64,000 nucleotides of DNA, from the NCBI RefSeq assembly GCF_037975245.1, contig NC_092580.1:22428501-22492500 (forward strand), in the 5' to 3' direction. A model generated the notes under the pieces. That model was given only the letters and a program-made list of their open reading frames with translations. It was not told where the DNA came from and made no database searches. Each line of letters opens with the position of its first letter. The stretch's first letter is position 1. Positions 12,223 to 24,952 of the stretch are shown in pieces. The translations under genes were made by a program, and so were the position numbers. This DNA is from Apostichopus japonicus. Lineage: Eukaryota > Echinodermata > Holothuroidea > Aspidochirotida > Stichopodidae.

Positions 12223-13039
12223 CTACAGAAGAAGAGCCGGAAATCTTGTAATTATTAGGAACCATCTAAAGACACATTGTGCATTCCAAACACAACCAAA
12301 ATGATTCCAATCTTAACGACCTAAATCGGTTTGCTTTTGAGACTATTATTCACTATAAAACATTCGTAGTCTTCACAAGGTATTTTTCTCCCTCATTTCG
12401 ATCCCTTTACAAGGATTGAACAAATAAAAATTCAAATGTTTTCCCTTTCTGGCTTCTGTTTGCAACTGTCACTTTCAAGGTATTAATCTACACATGCGGG
12501 AGCAACTGTCTCGACCCCAATAAATGAGCAATGTACATAATGAACAATTTCATCTAAAAACCCCACAAGAAACTCATATACACCAACTGTTATTGGAAGA
12601 GAGAGAGATCAGTAGTCATGTATACTTGACGTATTTTCTTAAACGTGCCCATTGATTGGCTTGCTAACCTGCAGACACCTTGATTGAGAAAGAGATAGGC
12701 CTGAAGTGGTGCAGACTGTCTACAACAGGCAATAACTAATGTTGCTGTAAGGTGGGGTGTTAGTTGACATTCATATCAGGTTAGTGAGGGTTTCTTATAC
12801 GAGATTGTTCTGCCGTGGGTTAAGTCCGAAATATAGGTATCATAAAGGATACAGTTCAGGAGGCGAATCAGATACTTTCCCTCTAGTCAATAACTTTATT
12901 GAAGTGTTCGGATTCCAAATTGACAACAATAGATGGGATGAAACTTGAAACGGTTTAACAATAAAGGGACTAAAGAAATGAGAACTCAAACAATATGTCC
13001 TTACAGGACGAAGATCAAAGTTCTGACCACTAGCAGTAG

Positions 13040-13660
13040 TAGCAAGTTGAGTCTCATCTATCCGACAAGCTCAGTGATTAAGCTCTGGCACATATCAAGA
13101 TCTTGTGCAAGGTTTATTGCTTCCTCGAAATTGTTAATGTTATCGTCCTTAAATTGGGACTTTATTTTTCCAAGCTAGGTAGTCACGAGCCTTCCTACTG
13201 GTTTAGCACTATGTCTCAGTGCTTCTCTTAAAGGAACCTTTGCTCGAGTGTCCTCCTGGAGTCTTGCTACATGACCGAAAAATCTCAATCTTCTATGTGC
13301 GACAATGGAAGTCCAAGGTGTTTGGTTGGTTTCTTGTAGAGCTTGTTGTTTGATAACCAATTGTTATTGATCCATCTAATGTTGAGAATATTACAAAGTA
13401 GTCTCCTTTGAAAAGTGTAAATTTTTGCGATCAAGTTCCTTCGTTGTGCCCCACAGTTCGCAATTGTACAAAAATCTTTAGTTTAATATTTCGGCTTTTG
13501 TTTTTGCTATTGAAAATACTTGACAATGTGTTGAAAGCACCGTTGGTTATACCAATTCTTCGGTTAATATCTTTTTTGGTCCCCAGCAAGCTTCCAACAT
13601 TTCTACATTTCTTCCAATTTTCGATTCCTATTCTTGTGATTGAAAATTTCTCAGTTTTTG
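13040..13660 (-). mobile_element. LINE reverse-transcriptase 3' fragment (decayed)
   Basis: Encodes the recognisable C-terminal LINE peptide TPWTSIVAHRRLRFFGHVAR followed by a GRL...W-type tail. Frameshifts and stops break it upstream. It is the counterpart of the better-preserved fragment at 45060-45690, so it predates the gene duplication. The stretch 12770-12960 beyond its 3' end is also shared and may be its 3'UTR. Confidence 0.75.
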
Positions 13661-14299
13661 TGAATTGACTTTCAGATTAACAAATATGCTTCTTTGAAGT
13701 CACACAAAGTGGAATAAACCAGCATGAATGCACATTCAGCTGATTGACTGATGTACCGATAGCGACCAATAATAATAACTCACGATTGGTCCCTGAACAC
13801 AAATGTTATATCATGTCGTGAACGCACATACCATTATTAGCGTGATATGATATTATATTTTTAGAAAAACCAGCAACATCACAGAGACCTATCAACAACA
13901 ACTACGGATTCTGGAGGCCTGCCAACCAATGCTAGGAATAAACTAACTATAACCTTGAATGTTACCTTATACACCAAATATCGTCTGACATTGCTATATG
14001 CACAGTGATTGTGTGACACACGTCTACCCCAAATGTTCAAAGTAATCAAATGGAAACTTCAAGACATGTAAACGCACATATAAACATCACCAAAATATTA
14101 CCTCCCAAGTTCTTTGTGGTACAAACTGGTCAGACCTTTTGTTGATGTTACAAAAGCCTCATTTTTGGATCCTCAGATGAGAGAATAGAAATTGTGCAGC
14201 AAGTTGTTGAGGTTTGAACACAGATCGCTGTTTTCTTAAGACTTTTGTGTACGTTTCAAATATTTCTGGACACCTAACTATATATGTTTACATACTTAC

Positions 14300-14807
14300 T
14301 TCTTGAGGCACTGGACTGACATCACCATCTTCTGTTTTACGAAGGCAGTACACTTTCTGATGGAAGGAGCCTTCAAGCACCGATGAGCCTACGGGAATAT
14401 AATCGTTTTCTTCTGAAAACCAATCGTTTTGTAGTGGTATCCATTGTACCTGATTTTCATTCAGCATCATACTATTCTGTGAAAATGGAGACAATGTTGA
14501 GGTACTCTGTCCAGGTGGTATCATTTGTTCCGTACCACCATTCACGATCATGCTATTCTGTGAGAGGGAATACTGGAGGGATGTATTCTGTCCAGGTAAC
14601 TCTGGAAACATTTTCATCTCGCCAGTGGAATGGGATGCTTTTAGTGATGTACTGCTCTTATAACTTGATGGTGTAGGAGTTGTTGTACTTGTACTGCTGT
14701 CATCTGCTGCTAAGGATGATTCATTTTCTGCTTCTGTGTACATGACGTCTAGCTTCTTTTTTGTTAGACTTTCCAACTCTTTAAGGGCACCGCGAGAGTG
14801 AAGCTCA
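14300..14807 (-). CDS. Middle gene Ser/Thr-rich spacer exon
   Basis: 508-nt exon, phase 2 to 0, open in the original frame and co-linear with right exon 9. Contains the SQNSMIVNGG / SQNSMMLNEN repeat peptides. It would be read out of frame if the upstream deletion is real. Confidence 0.7.
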
Positions 14808-15175
14808 CTGCAAAAGTTAATTTGTCATGGTTAGACCCAACAAGATGATGGTAAAAGTGGGGTGGGGGTGGGGGGAGAGCGGGAGCTAAACTCACTAGGT
14901 GCTGGATCAATTAGGGGGTCCAGGTTCTATGGGATAAAGACAATAAAGACAATTGCATAATGTTCTAGAGGCAAAATGAAGACTTCAAAAAGAGGTCCCA
15001 GTGTCATAATTCTCCCAGCATGGGCCCAACCTCCATATTGCCTTGCCTGGTCATGTTGACTTGGACAAATTGGAAGCACACCACAGGACAAATGAGCATA
15101 GAGGTGTGATATCAGTAAAAAGGAAAGATTACTTAGTGCATATTAGACTAAATACTGAAGTGTAAAAGTAAGTTG

Positions 15176-15214
15176 GCCTGACGTTTCGATTCTAACAGGA
15201 TCTTCTTCAGATGC
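15176..15214 (-). ncRNA. Degenerate hammerhead-ribozyme-like motif in an intron
   Basis: Sense to the host gene. Core CTGAAGA, then a stem-II region GATCC...GAATC, then GAAACGTC. Stem II has one mismatch and stem I (GCAT against AGGC) is broken. The homologous motif in the right gene (47208-47246) has intact stems. Confidence 0.4.
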
Positions 15215-15577
15215 TAAATGACAAGTAACAGTAACAGAAGGGACAAAAACACGCACAGAATACAGACAGGTTAATGAGCACGATGAACACAACGAGATAC
15301 ATGTAAGGGGATTAGTAGGCAAGGGATGGAGAGAAGAAAGCAACAGGGGAAGAGGAGAGGTAGGAGATAAACACAGAAGTGTAAACCTTGGCAACATACA
15401 AAATACTCTAAAACAGGCCTGTGTATAGTTATATGTATTAAAGTTACATAGCCAGGCTGTCTCAACTCTATAAGGATCTTTCCCCCTTCTGTCTCTGAAT
15501 TAAATCCTACTTAGAAGCAAAATGTCAAAATCTTTAACTGATTATCTTTTAATTTGAATGAAAACATTTTAATTACT

Positions 15578-15812
15578 AGCAGATCCATCCATAAACTGTT
15601 GGAATGAGCGAAGCTGCATCTTTTATCATCAATAAAACCTCATCTTTATTCAGCTGGATGTTCTTGTGCGTATCCCATAGATCAAGATCCCCAACAATAT
15701 GAGGGATTATGCAACCAGGGCCGGGAAGAGCAAACCTCTGACATATCGCAGTGACATTTCTGTAGCTAGGTGAGTTGCTAGGTGACTCAAAAGACAGAAG
15801 TTGTACACCACA
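15578..15812 (-). pseudogene. Middle gene C-terminal exonuclease exon with a 1-nt deletion
   Basis: 235 nt against 236 in the right gene. A T is missing at 15600/15601 (AACTGTGGAATG here, AACTGTTGGAATG in the right gene). The frame shifts just after ASLIP, and with the normal splice it reaches TAA about 40 nt into the next exon. The donor is also weaker (GTAATT instead of GTAAGC). The ExoIII aspartate (IKDAA) is present here, unlike in the right gene. Confidence 0.65.
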
Positions 15813-16320
15813 CTAAAAGGATATGGAGGGGATTAAAGACATATATATAAAATTATATATAACATAAGATGTCATGAATTCATCAAGTTACATTAATGGG
15901 TTTGGAGAACCCATTCAGTACTTTTGGACATACCTTGCATTTTACTCATTGTATAATTGTAATATGTTCAACTGCTATAAACTCAACAACAACAACAACT
16001 CTGCACTGGTACCAATAGTAGTTTGGCACTATTTGTAAAAAAATGTCTAAACGATATGCCTTAATTTTCTCTGAATCAAATGCTAATTTAATCAAGATAT
16101 GTTATGAACATACAGAGTAGTTTATCACGTTACATTTAAGAAAAAACATGCAGAATCAACCATTTGCATTTTCTTCAAATCAAACAAATATTGTGCCACA
16201 AGTGTTGTTCATAATTACTCACTAGTAGATAAACTTTCATACTAGCTGTAATTAAACACATGGCCACAAGTTTTTCAATTAAAATAACGTCATGCTGAAG
16301 AAAATATACATTAGTTTTAC

Positions 16321-16401
16321 CTTTATGTCAAAGACAGTCCCCAATTTCAGATCCAGCCTCTCTAGTAAAACCTTCCCGACACTTTCACAGTCAAATGTGA
16401 C
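16321..16401 (-). CDS. Middle gene exonuclease ExoII exon
   Basis: 81 nt, phase 0-0, same 27 residues as the right gene (VTFDCESV...VFDIK). Donor AAAG|GTAAAA. Confidence 0.78.
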
Positions 16402-17104
16402 CTTTTCGAAGAATTAAAGTAAGGGCAAAAACAAACAAAAAACGTGAAAAAATCAATCAATAAAGTTGACCATCCGTCTTGTGAAGCTGGCCATGCATTG
16501 CCCTGACTAAACATGATGCGACTGTAATAGACCTGCAGTCTTACCCTCACACAAAAAAATGACCAAAGAGCAAACCCAGCAACCATCTTCATTTATCAAC
16601 TGGTGCTTATTTAGGTTAAATGCAAACTTATTTCCATGTGATTTATCAAGGCTTTAGAGCTGACATTTTAACATAGCAATTTTCACATAGATAACTTTCT
16701 TAGTATAAAATATTAAACAGATATATCTTTGGAGTTTTTAACAATCAGAAATATATTTGTATCAAAATTTGCAATGCCAAAAAAATTCCTTAGTCAGTTG
16801 TGGGATGTGAAAAATGTATCCACAGATTTTGAAGTTTGCTGATGGAGAACAATTACTGTTTATTTTTTTGATAGTCATGTTTCAGTACAAGCTAGCTTTA
16901 AAGCATCCTAACCATAGATCCTGATGGATGGATTCTAGTTGGTCATACAATAGCTCAAGCCTGGGTTGTGGGCCTAAAAGATTATAGTCTGTTGGTCTAG
17001 ATTCAGCAACAGGAGTATTGACTTTCTCCAGTGAAATCTGAACAAATGTGCAGAAGGAAACTACAAGATTTTGCCTCCTGGTAGAACAGTGACATCACAC
17101 ATTA

Positions 17105-17165
17105 TGAAAATGGCAGCCTTATAAAAATGGCAGCCTTATAAAAATGGCAGCATTATAAAAAATGC
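17105..17165 (+). repeat. 20-bp tandem repeat, three copies
   Basis: Three direct copies of a unit containing ATAAAAATGGCAGCCTT. The homologous intron in the right gene (near 50935) has a single diverged copy, so the expansion postdates the duplication. Confidence 0.7.
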
Positions 17166-17365
17166 AGGATGTGACTTTTACCAAAGTAAGAATCCCTATC
17201 GCCTTAGACTGATCCATCCTTTAATAATTTATACTTGCTTACTCTAAGAATTCAAAACGTTTCTTATTATTAGACATTGTTTGGTTTTGAGGTTCATTCA
17301 GAATAGTTGAAATTTCTACACTATTAAGTGCACAATGTTACAATTCATGAGAAAAGTTAACATAC

Positions 17366-17976
17366 CATTACAACTTTTTGATTCTTTAAGAAATCGCACA
17401 ACTTGGTCCATCTAGCATCATACTTGTGATTGACCTGACCTCCTATCGGAGGAATCGGAAGCAAAAATCCGGTACGAGACCAATTCAAAACTACCAAAAT
17501 ATCTTGGCTGTGCATGACAGATATGATTGGATTAACTTCCTCCAGCATCTGAGAGATGAGCATGGTTAACCTGTTTTCATTCCCTATCACCTCTACCTTC
17601 ACATCTACTTTAGTCTCTGTTGCCATGGAAACTGGTGCATCTGCTTTTTTCTTCTTGGACCTTTTTCTTGCCGTCTTGGTTTTGGTGGGATCTGATGATA
17701 TCGATTTCAAAGAAGAAGATGAAGACAGTGTACACTCTTCAGAGGTAGGTGGTACCTCTCTCTCACTATCTGGAATGGAAGGAAGGGCACCCTGAACTGG
17801 TAATATCGATGGTGTAGGGCCTTTATCTGGTAACGATAATGGCATGGGAACTGTCTGCTCACTTCCTTTTGACTGCATCGTAGGGCTCTCTTTGGGTGGA
17901 GGTGGTCCATTGCTATTTGCTTTAGCAACCTGTGATACCCCACTGTTGACATCAGAAATGGCTGCTGTCGGGTTAC
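17366..17976 (-). CDS. Middle gene linker and N-terminal exonuclease exon
   Basis: 611-nt exon, phase 1 to phase 0 (ATG|GTATGT). One linker repeat (SKGSEQTVPMPLSLPDKG), Ser-rich and Lys-rich stretches, then VKVEVIGNENRLTMLISQML. The ExoI site reads ISVMHSQDI, again without the catalytic Asp-x-Glu. Confidence 0.75.
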
Positions 17977-19239
17977 CTTTACATTGGCGAAAAAGTAAGA
18001 TGCAGGTAGTCTTCCCCCTTTACAAAATATGCCCGAAAATGCAATTTAAGTGCTATTACTTAATGCAATGTGATGGGTTTCTTCAACTATGGTACTTTGT
18101 GAAAAAAGTAGGGTACTGAGAGGGCTGCAGCAATATGTTATCTCAATTGAAAAACTTTTAGCCATGATTTTGGTCCAGTGCAGGACAAAATCTTTTGTGC
18201 AGTTTTACACAAGAAGTACTTCTGGTCAGTGAAGATCATCTCTATAGTTCGATATTGACTGAGCCTTACTGCAGAGGAAGTTGCAACTGCTGCAGCCTTT
18301 CTCTTTTGGCGCAATGCTTAACCTTAAAACACTAAGAAGCATGTTTACATTGACAACATCAAAACCTGAAAAATACATGTACTCCTATAACTAATGCATG
18401 ATAGGCTTATGATGAAACAGTTACAAGCGAAGTGAAGGATGCATGAAAATCCAGGCAGCTAGCATTGATGTGCATAGTAAAAGTATTTCAAGGAAAGGCA
18501 GTAAAGAAAAATGATTTCATTTCCTAAACTTTGTCGCTATAGTTGAACGAATTAAAATTAATTATCAATGCTGTTTTTTAATTGACTAATTTATATGTTT
18601 TCTTAATGAAAGTGCAAGAATGCCATTTCAAAGGGACTTGGTATAATACTAAAAATTAAAAAAAAACTATTGAAACACTATATCCATGTGATGATCTTGG
18701 GTATATACACACTATATGAATCTTTCTCTTTTCCAATAAATTACAAGGCAGTTGTGTAATTGTTTCACCATTTCCTAATAAGCCCCTTTAAATCTCCAAT
18801 TGCAGGACAAGAATGTACCTTAGCATCTGATTACTCTGGGAGGTGAAAGTACTCCCACTCATCATCACTGCAGTGTAGCCATGGAAACAAAATGATTTTG
18901 AAACAAGTGAAGAACAGAACCAAACCCCATTTCACAAGACAACATACTAATGGAAGATTTGTCGCAACACTTCACATCAGCAAAAGTGTAATGTAGCTGA
19001 AGAGAATTTAGTTACTGCTTATGTAGAAATAACCACTTCGCCACGTCTTCACTTTTTCACTTTATCGTTATCACAAAAGATGACTAAAGGACTGATTATG
19101 AGCTGTACAAAGTTTAGTGGAAGTTATTTGCTCATCCCCTTGGTCTAATAGCATCAGCTTCATTGTTTGAATACAAGGAATAAACATTTATCTAAATGCA
19201 ACTTTTAAATGCGTTCATGCTTAAAAAATGTCATTGCAC

Positions 19240-19711
19240 TTAAAAGTTCATGTCCTTTCCAGGGTGAACAACTGTCTCTAGTTAGGATGTGTCCCCATTC
19301 ATGACAAACACTGATGGGAAATGTTTGAGATATGGCTGGAAGTCAACATAGCATACTTTCTCTTCTGCTGATGATCCGATGATATAAGCCTGGTAATGCA
19401 AAGTCCTTTATGAACATTAGCCATTATGCTTAACATTAATCCTGACCAACAAGCACAATTTGAAGAAAGCATGATCTTGAGGTGTGTTTTGGGAAATAAA
19501 ATTCCTGGGTACAGATCAGTTGATGATTCTCCAATGTTTGCAGGTCCCTACAGTTTGCTATCCAAGATCTGGTCTCTTCAAATGTGGAACCATATTCTTC
19601 CAGGTCTCTCCACAACATGGGGTGGTCTCTTTGTTGAAGAATGGATTCAATTGCTCATATTGTCTTGACAACTGTAAGTTTTCTCTCTTCCAGAATTTCT
19701 TGAGAGCATGC
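19240..19711 (-). pseudogene. Relic of the module-4 exon in the middle gene
   Basis: Clearly similar to 52755-53211 of the right gene, including the CTCTCAAG acceptor. It carries an early in-frame TGA, a one-base insertion in 'aaataaaattcc', further stops, and lacks the 3' third together with its donor. It cannot encode a module. Because the original exon was phase 1-1, exon 3 can splice straight to the linker exon in frame. Confidence 0.75.
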
Positions 19712-20131
19712 AATAAATGTTACATACATGGAAATCACAGACAAATGCTGTAAACTTAACAACTGAAAGAAACAGTTGGTAATTCACACCTTACAAAGAA
19801 ATTGGCCTTCCATAAACAACACAAGAAAAAGACTTTGAAATTGACATATATCATGCCTCAAAAGAGTAAAAGAAAATGAAAAAAATGAAAAGAGGCAAAG
19901 TGCTCTATAGAAAAGACTGCAGAAAGAAGCTACTTCGCAGATAATCGTGAGAAACCAAAACAATTTCACAATATTTCACAGAATTAGTAAGCTGTCAAGT
20001 TTCAAAGACGTGTTTACAATTTCTTCATCTGTGTTGCAGGAAGCGCAGAAACATATGCTACTTACCGTGGTGCACACTGAAATGCATGTTTGCAGAACAA
20101 AAATAATAAATTCATCCAAATCAAACTTTAC

Positions 20132-20890
20132 CTATTTGGACTTCATTGTCGCTCGTTGCATTACCATGGCCACCAACATCATCGTCCATCTTTCCACCCT
20201 GGGATGCCTTGATGAGATCAAAAACTTTGTCATCAGAACTAACCAATTCTAATTCTTCTCTGCGGGAGAGGTGCGTCTGCAGAAACTTGCAGGCATAGCT
20301 TATGTCACAGTAATCACCACAAATGTTTACAAAGTAGTTTAATTTGTTCATTACAGATGGCTTGGCTCCTTCTTTTTCTTTTCCAAAGAATGACAAAAAC
20401 TTCAATGCACTTGCACCTTGTGTGACAAAGTCTTTCTTGATGACAAACACTTTTGGAAATTTCCAGAGGAACTCCTGCAAACTTGGACAGTTGTGCAGAG
20501 TTTCCACGATTTCGTGGTCTGAAGCGATTTCTTCAAATTGTTCTTTGAGCTCCATTAAACTTATTTTTGAAGGTTTGTTAGCTCTGCTACGATTTTCCAA
20601 AATTAATTGAAGTTTTAGTCTGTTCCTGTGAAATGGACTGTTCAGTGCAACAAAATCTTTGGACATGCAGAGTGACTTTGCCACTTTGTTAGAATACTGT
20701 TTCATAAACTCTTCAACAGTGTTACCGGGGTTCTCATCAAGTGATAAAAATTTCTTCTTGAATTCTGTCCAGCTCATTGGGTAACCTTGAGATTTTAATA
20801 TATCTTTTACGAAGTCCTCGGTCAATGCCTCGGAAGGCTGTTTTTGTATCTTTTTGGTGACAGACGTTGGCCCACCTTGATCTTTTTTAC
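20132..20890 (-). CDS. Middle gene exon 3: module 3
   Basis: 759-nt phase 1-1 exon with acceptor CTAATAG and donor ATAG|GTAAAG. Intact frame; same module structure as right exon 3, with scattered substitutions (for example C-terminal GGHGNATSDNEVQIG). Confidence 0.8.
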
Positions 20891-23294
20891 CTATTAGCAA
20901 GGAAAGAAAGTAACCATAGTGAATGAATGATGTGGCAGCAGTTAGTGGCTACTTGACATGTACGGGGATGTGGAGAGCTAACCTTCAAATAAACTTGTTG
21001 GAAAGCCGTAAAAAGAATGACTAGCCAAGTGATTGTCCTAGACAACCAAAAATCATGTCTGACAACCTAAAACCCTGCTCAGGTTGTCCGACTGGCTTAT
21101 TTACCGTAGGTGTTCAACACTTCCAACAAATTACTATTCTCTAAAATAAAAAACCACCCTGAAAATTATATTGTAGCTTTATGGTATCGCCCCCCCCCCT
21201 CCCCCATTCATATTAGAAACGGCATAAGAAATAAATCACATTTTGGTACGTTCCATAATGAGGGGAAATCTTACACTTTAGCTGTACGTGCATACTCTAC
21301 ATATGCACTAATGGTTACGCACAGTAATGTATACTTCGTACACTACAGAGTACAGACCCTCCTGGCCTCGACCACGCTTGCCATCTTCCTCACGACCGCA
21401 CGCACGTATGACGAGCTAGCTAGCTGGAGAACAACGTGTATGAGTACTACCAAAGATAACCCACCTTCGGAAATATCTTTGGTACTACTAATAGAATTCT
21501 ATGGTACTATTATACCGTGCATGTGGGCATACCGCATGCGCATTTCTTGTAGCTGCAATATTGTGCTGTATACCCTCCATGGGCTTACCCTGTCTCTGGA
21601 AGTGATCAGAAACAAACTCAGAAATCATTTTTCACTACCAGAGAATTTCTGCAACCCAACATAATTAATGTGTCATACACCCTATATCTATGCATACACC
21701 ACATATAACTCTACACTACAGTTCTGTTCAATATTTGTCGATCTCTGTAAGAGTAGACTTTAGTCACTAAGAGTAAGATTTAAGCCTCAGGAAGATAGAC
21801 TAGGCCTACGTAGCCTACCGTTAGGGTATACTCACCTACAAGGCTAAATTGAAACATTTTAGTATTTCTTATCTACGGATCTCGCGCAATGTGCCGCCAT
21901 TTTAAAAATCCAAGTGCTTTCATTTGGACAACCAAAAAATCGTTCAGACGACCAAATATGATGGCAAGGCTGTCCGAAGGAAGGACAACCTTAAAAAGTT
22001 TCTTAAAAATTAGTAATGGGACTAACTCTTGCAATTCTGTCAAGTGATATTTTAAGGTTTTCAGATCATATGAGCAATCAACCATCAAGGCACAATCATA
22101 AGTCTAATTCAGTTCAGCAGCTCTTATGATTTTCACAAATTTATCTCCAAAGGCTTTAGACCACCACCACAGGCAATAGGTATCTATAATCCTACTCCTT
22201 ACTAACCAATGGTAAGTGAGCTTAATTTTAAATACCACCATGTTAATACAAATATATACAAATGGCAAAACTACATGTAGATGATACATAAGTAGCCTAT
22301 GTCGTCGTTTAAAAGTACACTTTTTTAATTGTATAATTCAGCATCAAATTTGTTTAGACCAAAAGCAGTCCTAATGGTGTGCTTTTCAAACAAAGGGCAT
22401 TTACTGCCAATGGGTTAATTTTTGTACTTTAAAATCTGTTATAAACATACAGTAGGTTTTCATTTATCTTTCCTGTTTTGTCATTTTCTTTTAGCAACCC
22501 TCCACTCAGTGACCATGGTAGTTGTTGTATACCATACATGCAGCCATCATATCGAATGGGGTCAAGTTTAATATGATTGCACCCAGATTCCCTGGAAAAA
22601 TTATAGTTATTATTTATTCAAGAACATATACTGTACCTTTAAATATTTGTGCCAAGCTATAATTATGTAATAGAAGGTTCGATACATATTTTAATTAATA
22701 CACATTCCATTGTATTGTAATTCTGACCTCATAGAAAATAAAGAAGACAGTTATACTCTGGCTTTTGACTAAGAAACTTGTGTCTGCTTAGTTCTTTACT
22801 ACCCAACCCTTGAAACCTCCAGTAATTTCTAGTTACCTTTTCCAAGACCCAAATGAGTGCTAGTGTCAGCTTACTTTATTCCCATGGTGGAGTGGCCTGG
22901 CCTAAGTTGGGCATGTATTTACTTGGAATATTTCTGAAACCCTTGGGTAAACAATATGTTACACAAAGCTGTCCCTTAAAAATGGAAACCTGTTTGTGTG
23001 TATCATTAAAATTTACCAAGCAATGCCTCATTTAAATGTTATACATACAGCTTAGAAATTGAGTATAACAAAACTGTGAAATACTAAGTACAGTACTGTA
23101 TATATAAGTAAACTACAAATCTTTAATGCACGACATGTTACAGTTGAACATTTATGGCCAATGATGAGAAATGGACATATGGGTGACCAAGGAAAGCAAA
23201 AGAAGTTAATCTAGTGTTTCCTAAGTTAAAGAGTAAAGTTGACTTTAAAGGATAAATAAAAGAAGCTGCAGTTAATATTGCAAAATAAACAAAC
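20891..23294 (-). other. Middle gene intron 2
   Basis: 2.4 kb. From 21504 it is the counterpart of window position 1 onward. Frames found here on either strand are not preserved in the third repeat (for example the 70-codon frame around 21873-22088 is broken by one base near 57140), so no gene is called. A C-rich run lies near 21190. Confidence 0.6.
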
Positions 23295-24083
23295 CTACTG
23301 TACCAGGACTTTGAATTTTCATGTCACCCGGGAAGATGGAGGCTTCTTTCAGTTGAGTGCGCCACAAATGTGATTGAAGCAGTTGAATCTTGTCTGCTGT
23401 AACTTTAAAAAATTTCCTTAGCGAAGAAACGAATTGAATGAAAGACTCTTGATTGCTCATGAACAGCTGCTTTTCGTCTCTGCGAAGGAGGTTCCTGGAA
23501 AACTCGTAGGCAGCAAATACTGTGCATGTTCCACTGCATAGGTTGAGAAAATATTTCAGTTTGTGACAAAAAGATTCTTTACTTTTACCCTCAAACTGGA
23601 AGAAAGAGTTGAATGGAATGGCCAGGGGTCCACATTTTACACTACGTAGATTGCCACCCTCAGATGACATACGGAATATATTACTGTGGTTGAGCAGTGA
23701 TTGAGAAAGTTCATTGGAGTTCCTTCCAAACATATCTCTCTCCTGTTCAGATCCTAACACATTGAAATGATAGCTTATCTTACCTAAATGCCCATTACCA
23801 AGTTTATTATTGACAGCAAGTATGAAATGTAATTTGGTCAAAGCAGAGCATTTCACATCATTATAAATGGAGATGAAATCAGGGGAATTCAAAAACCCAT
23901 TTGGAGGAGACTGGCAAAACACTTCTCTGATATCAATACCATATGTTTCAGGTTTTCTTGATTCCAATTCTGAAGGGAAACATTTCCAGGATAATGGCCC
24001 GTCTTTTAAGATAGCTTTGAAAAGACTAACATCGTCTTCATCAAAGACATCCAGCGATTTTTTCTGATTGAGCCCATTGCCAT
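23295..24083 (-). CDS. Middle gene exon 2: module 2
   Basis: 789-nt phase 1-1 exon, open throughout and nearly identical to left-copy exon 2 (1799-2587). Acceptor CTACAG, donor GTAG|GTTTGT. Confidence 0.82.
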
Positions 24084-24952
24084 CTGTAGAAAATACAGAA
24101 TGAACATGCTATGACACCATTAAAATGTGAAACTTGTCAAAAGGTGGGTATACTATATTGACAGATTGTGTGATGGGAAAGTTTTCAACAAAAAGTAGGA
24201 GAGAAGGTCAACAATCATTGGAATTAACCATCAATTGTCGAATATTTATTCAAAATAAAGGACCCAACGAAAGCCAACCTTAGATACTACATGATACCTC
24301 TCAGGGCAAATTTTTAATTTTTAAAACCCAGAATAAATCCTTAAGACTTCGATCTGCCTTTGTATAATACGATATTCTTAACTTCGCATGTCATCGGGGC
24401 AGACAGTAACACTCTCTTCTTTGCAGTTTTTTCTATCACAGGGACCGTGGGACAGTGGATTATATTGCTGGGACCTACCTGTAATCTCGGCTGGAAAAGC
24501 TCCGTAGAAGGTGCGGCTTCTGATTTTAATCACTGGCTTTGCTATTTCCAACAAGAATGTGTAATTGATCAATGAATATCACATGATCAAACAAGGAGAA
24601 AGCAGTGAAAAAGTCACATTTATCATCAGCTTCTGTAGTTCAATAGTGCAACATGTTGTACAAGTTTACATCTCCAACATCCAAATTTTTTATTTATTTA
24701 ATTTTATTAACTGTTTGCCAACCAGCCTAGATGCAATATAGGCCTACTGAAGGCCTATTGAAGATTTCAACTGCCTAATTTCCTCTCTCAACATCAACTC
24801 ACAGTTTGAAGGACTCCTTGTCTGTAACCATTACAAGAGACTAATTAAAATGTATACATTTTTAACATGCTTAACTTGGAGTGGACGGGGCAGATATAGA
24901 TGATCTTTAATCTCCTTAAAATTATGAATCATATAAACAACATATTACTCAC

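Noticed and set aside
14100-14170. Possible extra exon between the Ser-rich spacer and the ATPase region (also 46141-46210)
   Set aside because: It can be read (AFVTSTKGLTSLYHKELG) but its outgoing phase 2 does not fit the next exon, whereas direct joining of the neighbouring exons is phase-consistent and uses strong splice sites.
14383-14676. 97-codon plus-strand frame
   Set aside because: Shadow of the minus-strand Ser/Thr-rich spacer exon; the same shadow occurs at 46424-46717.
21110-21664. Open frame of 184 codons on the plus strand
   Set aside because: Antisense in an intron; the same region in the third repeat is frameshifted and shortened, so it is not conserved as protein.
21873-22088. 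71-codon frame present in two repeats
   Set aside because: The third repeat loses one A in an A-run and breaks the frame; no recognisable domain.
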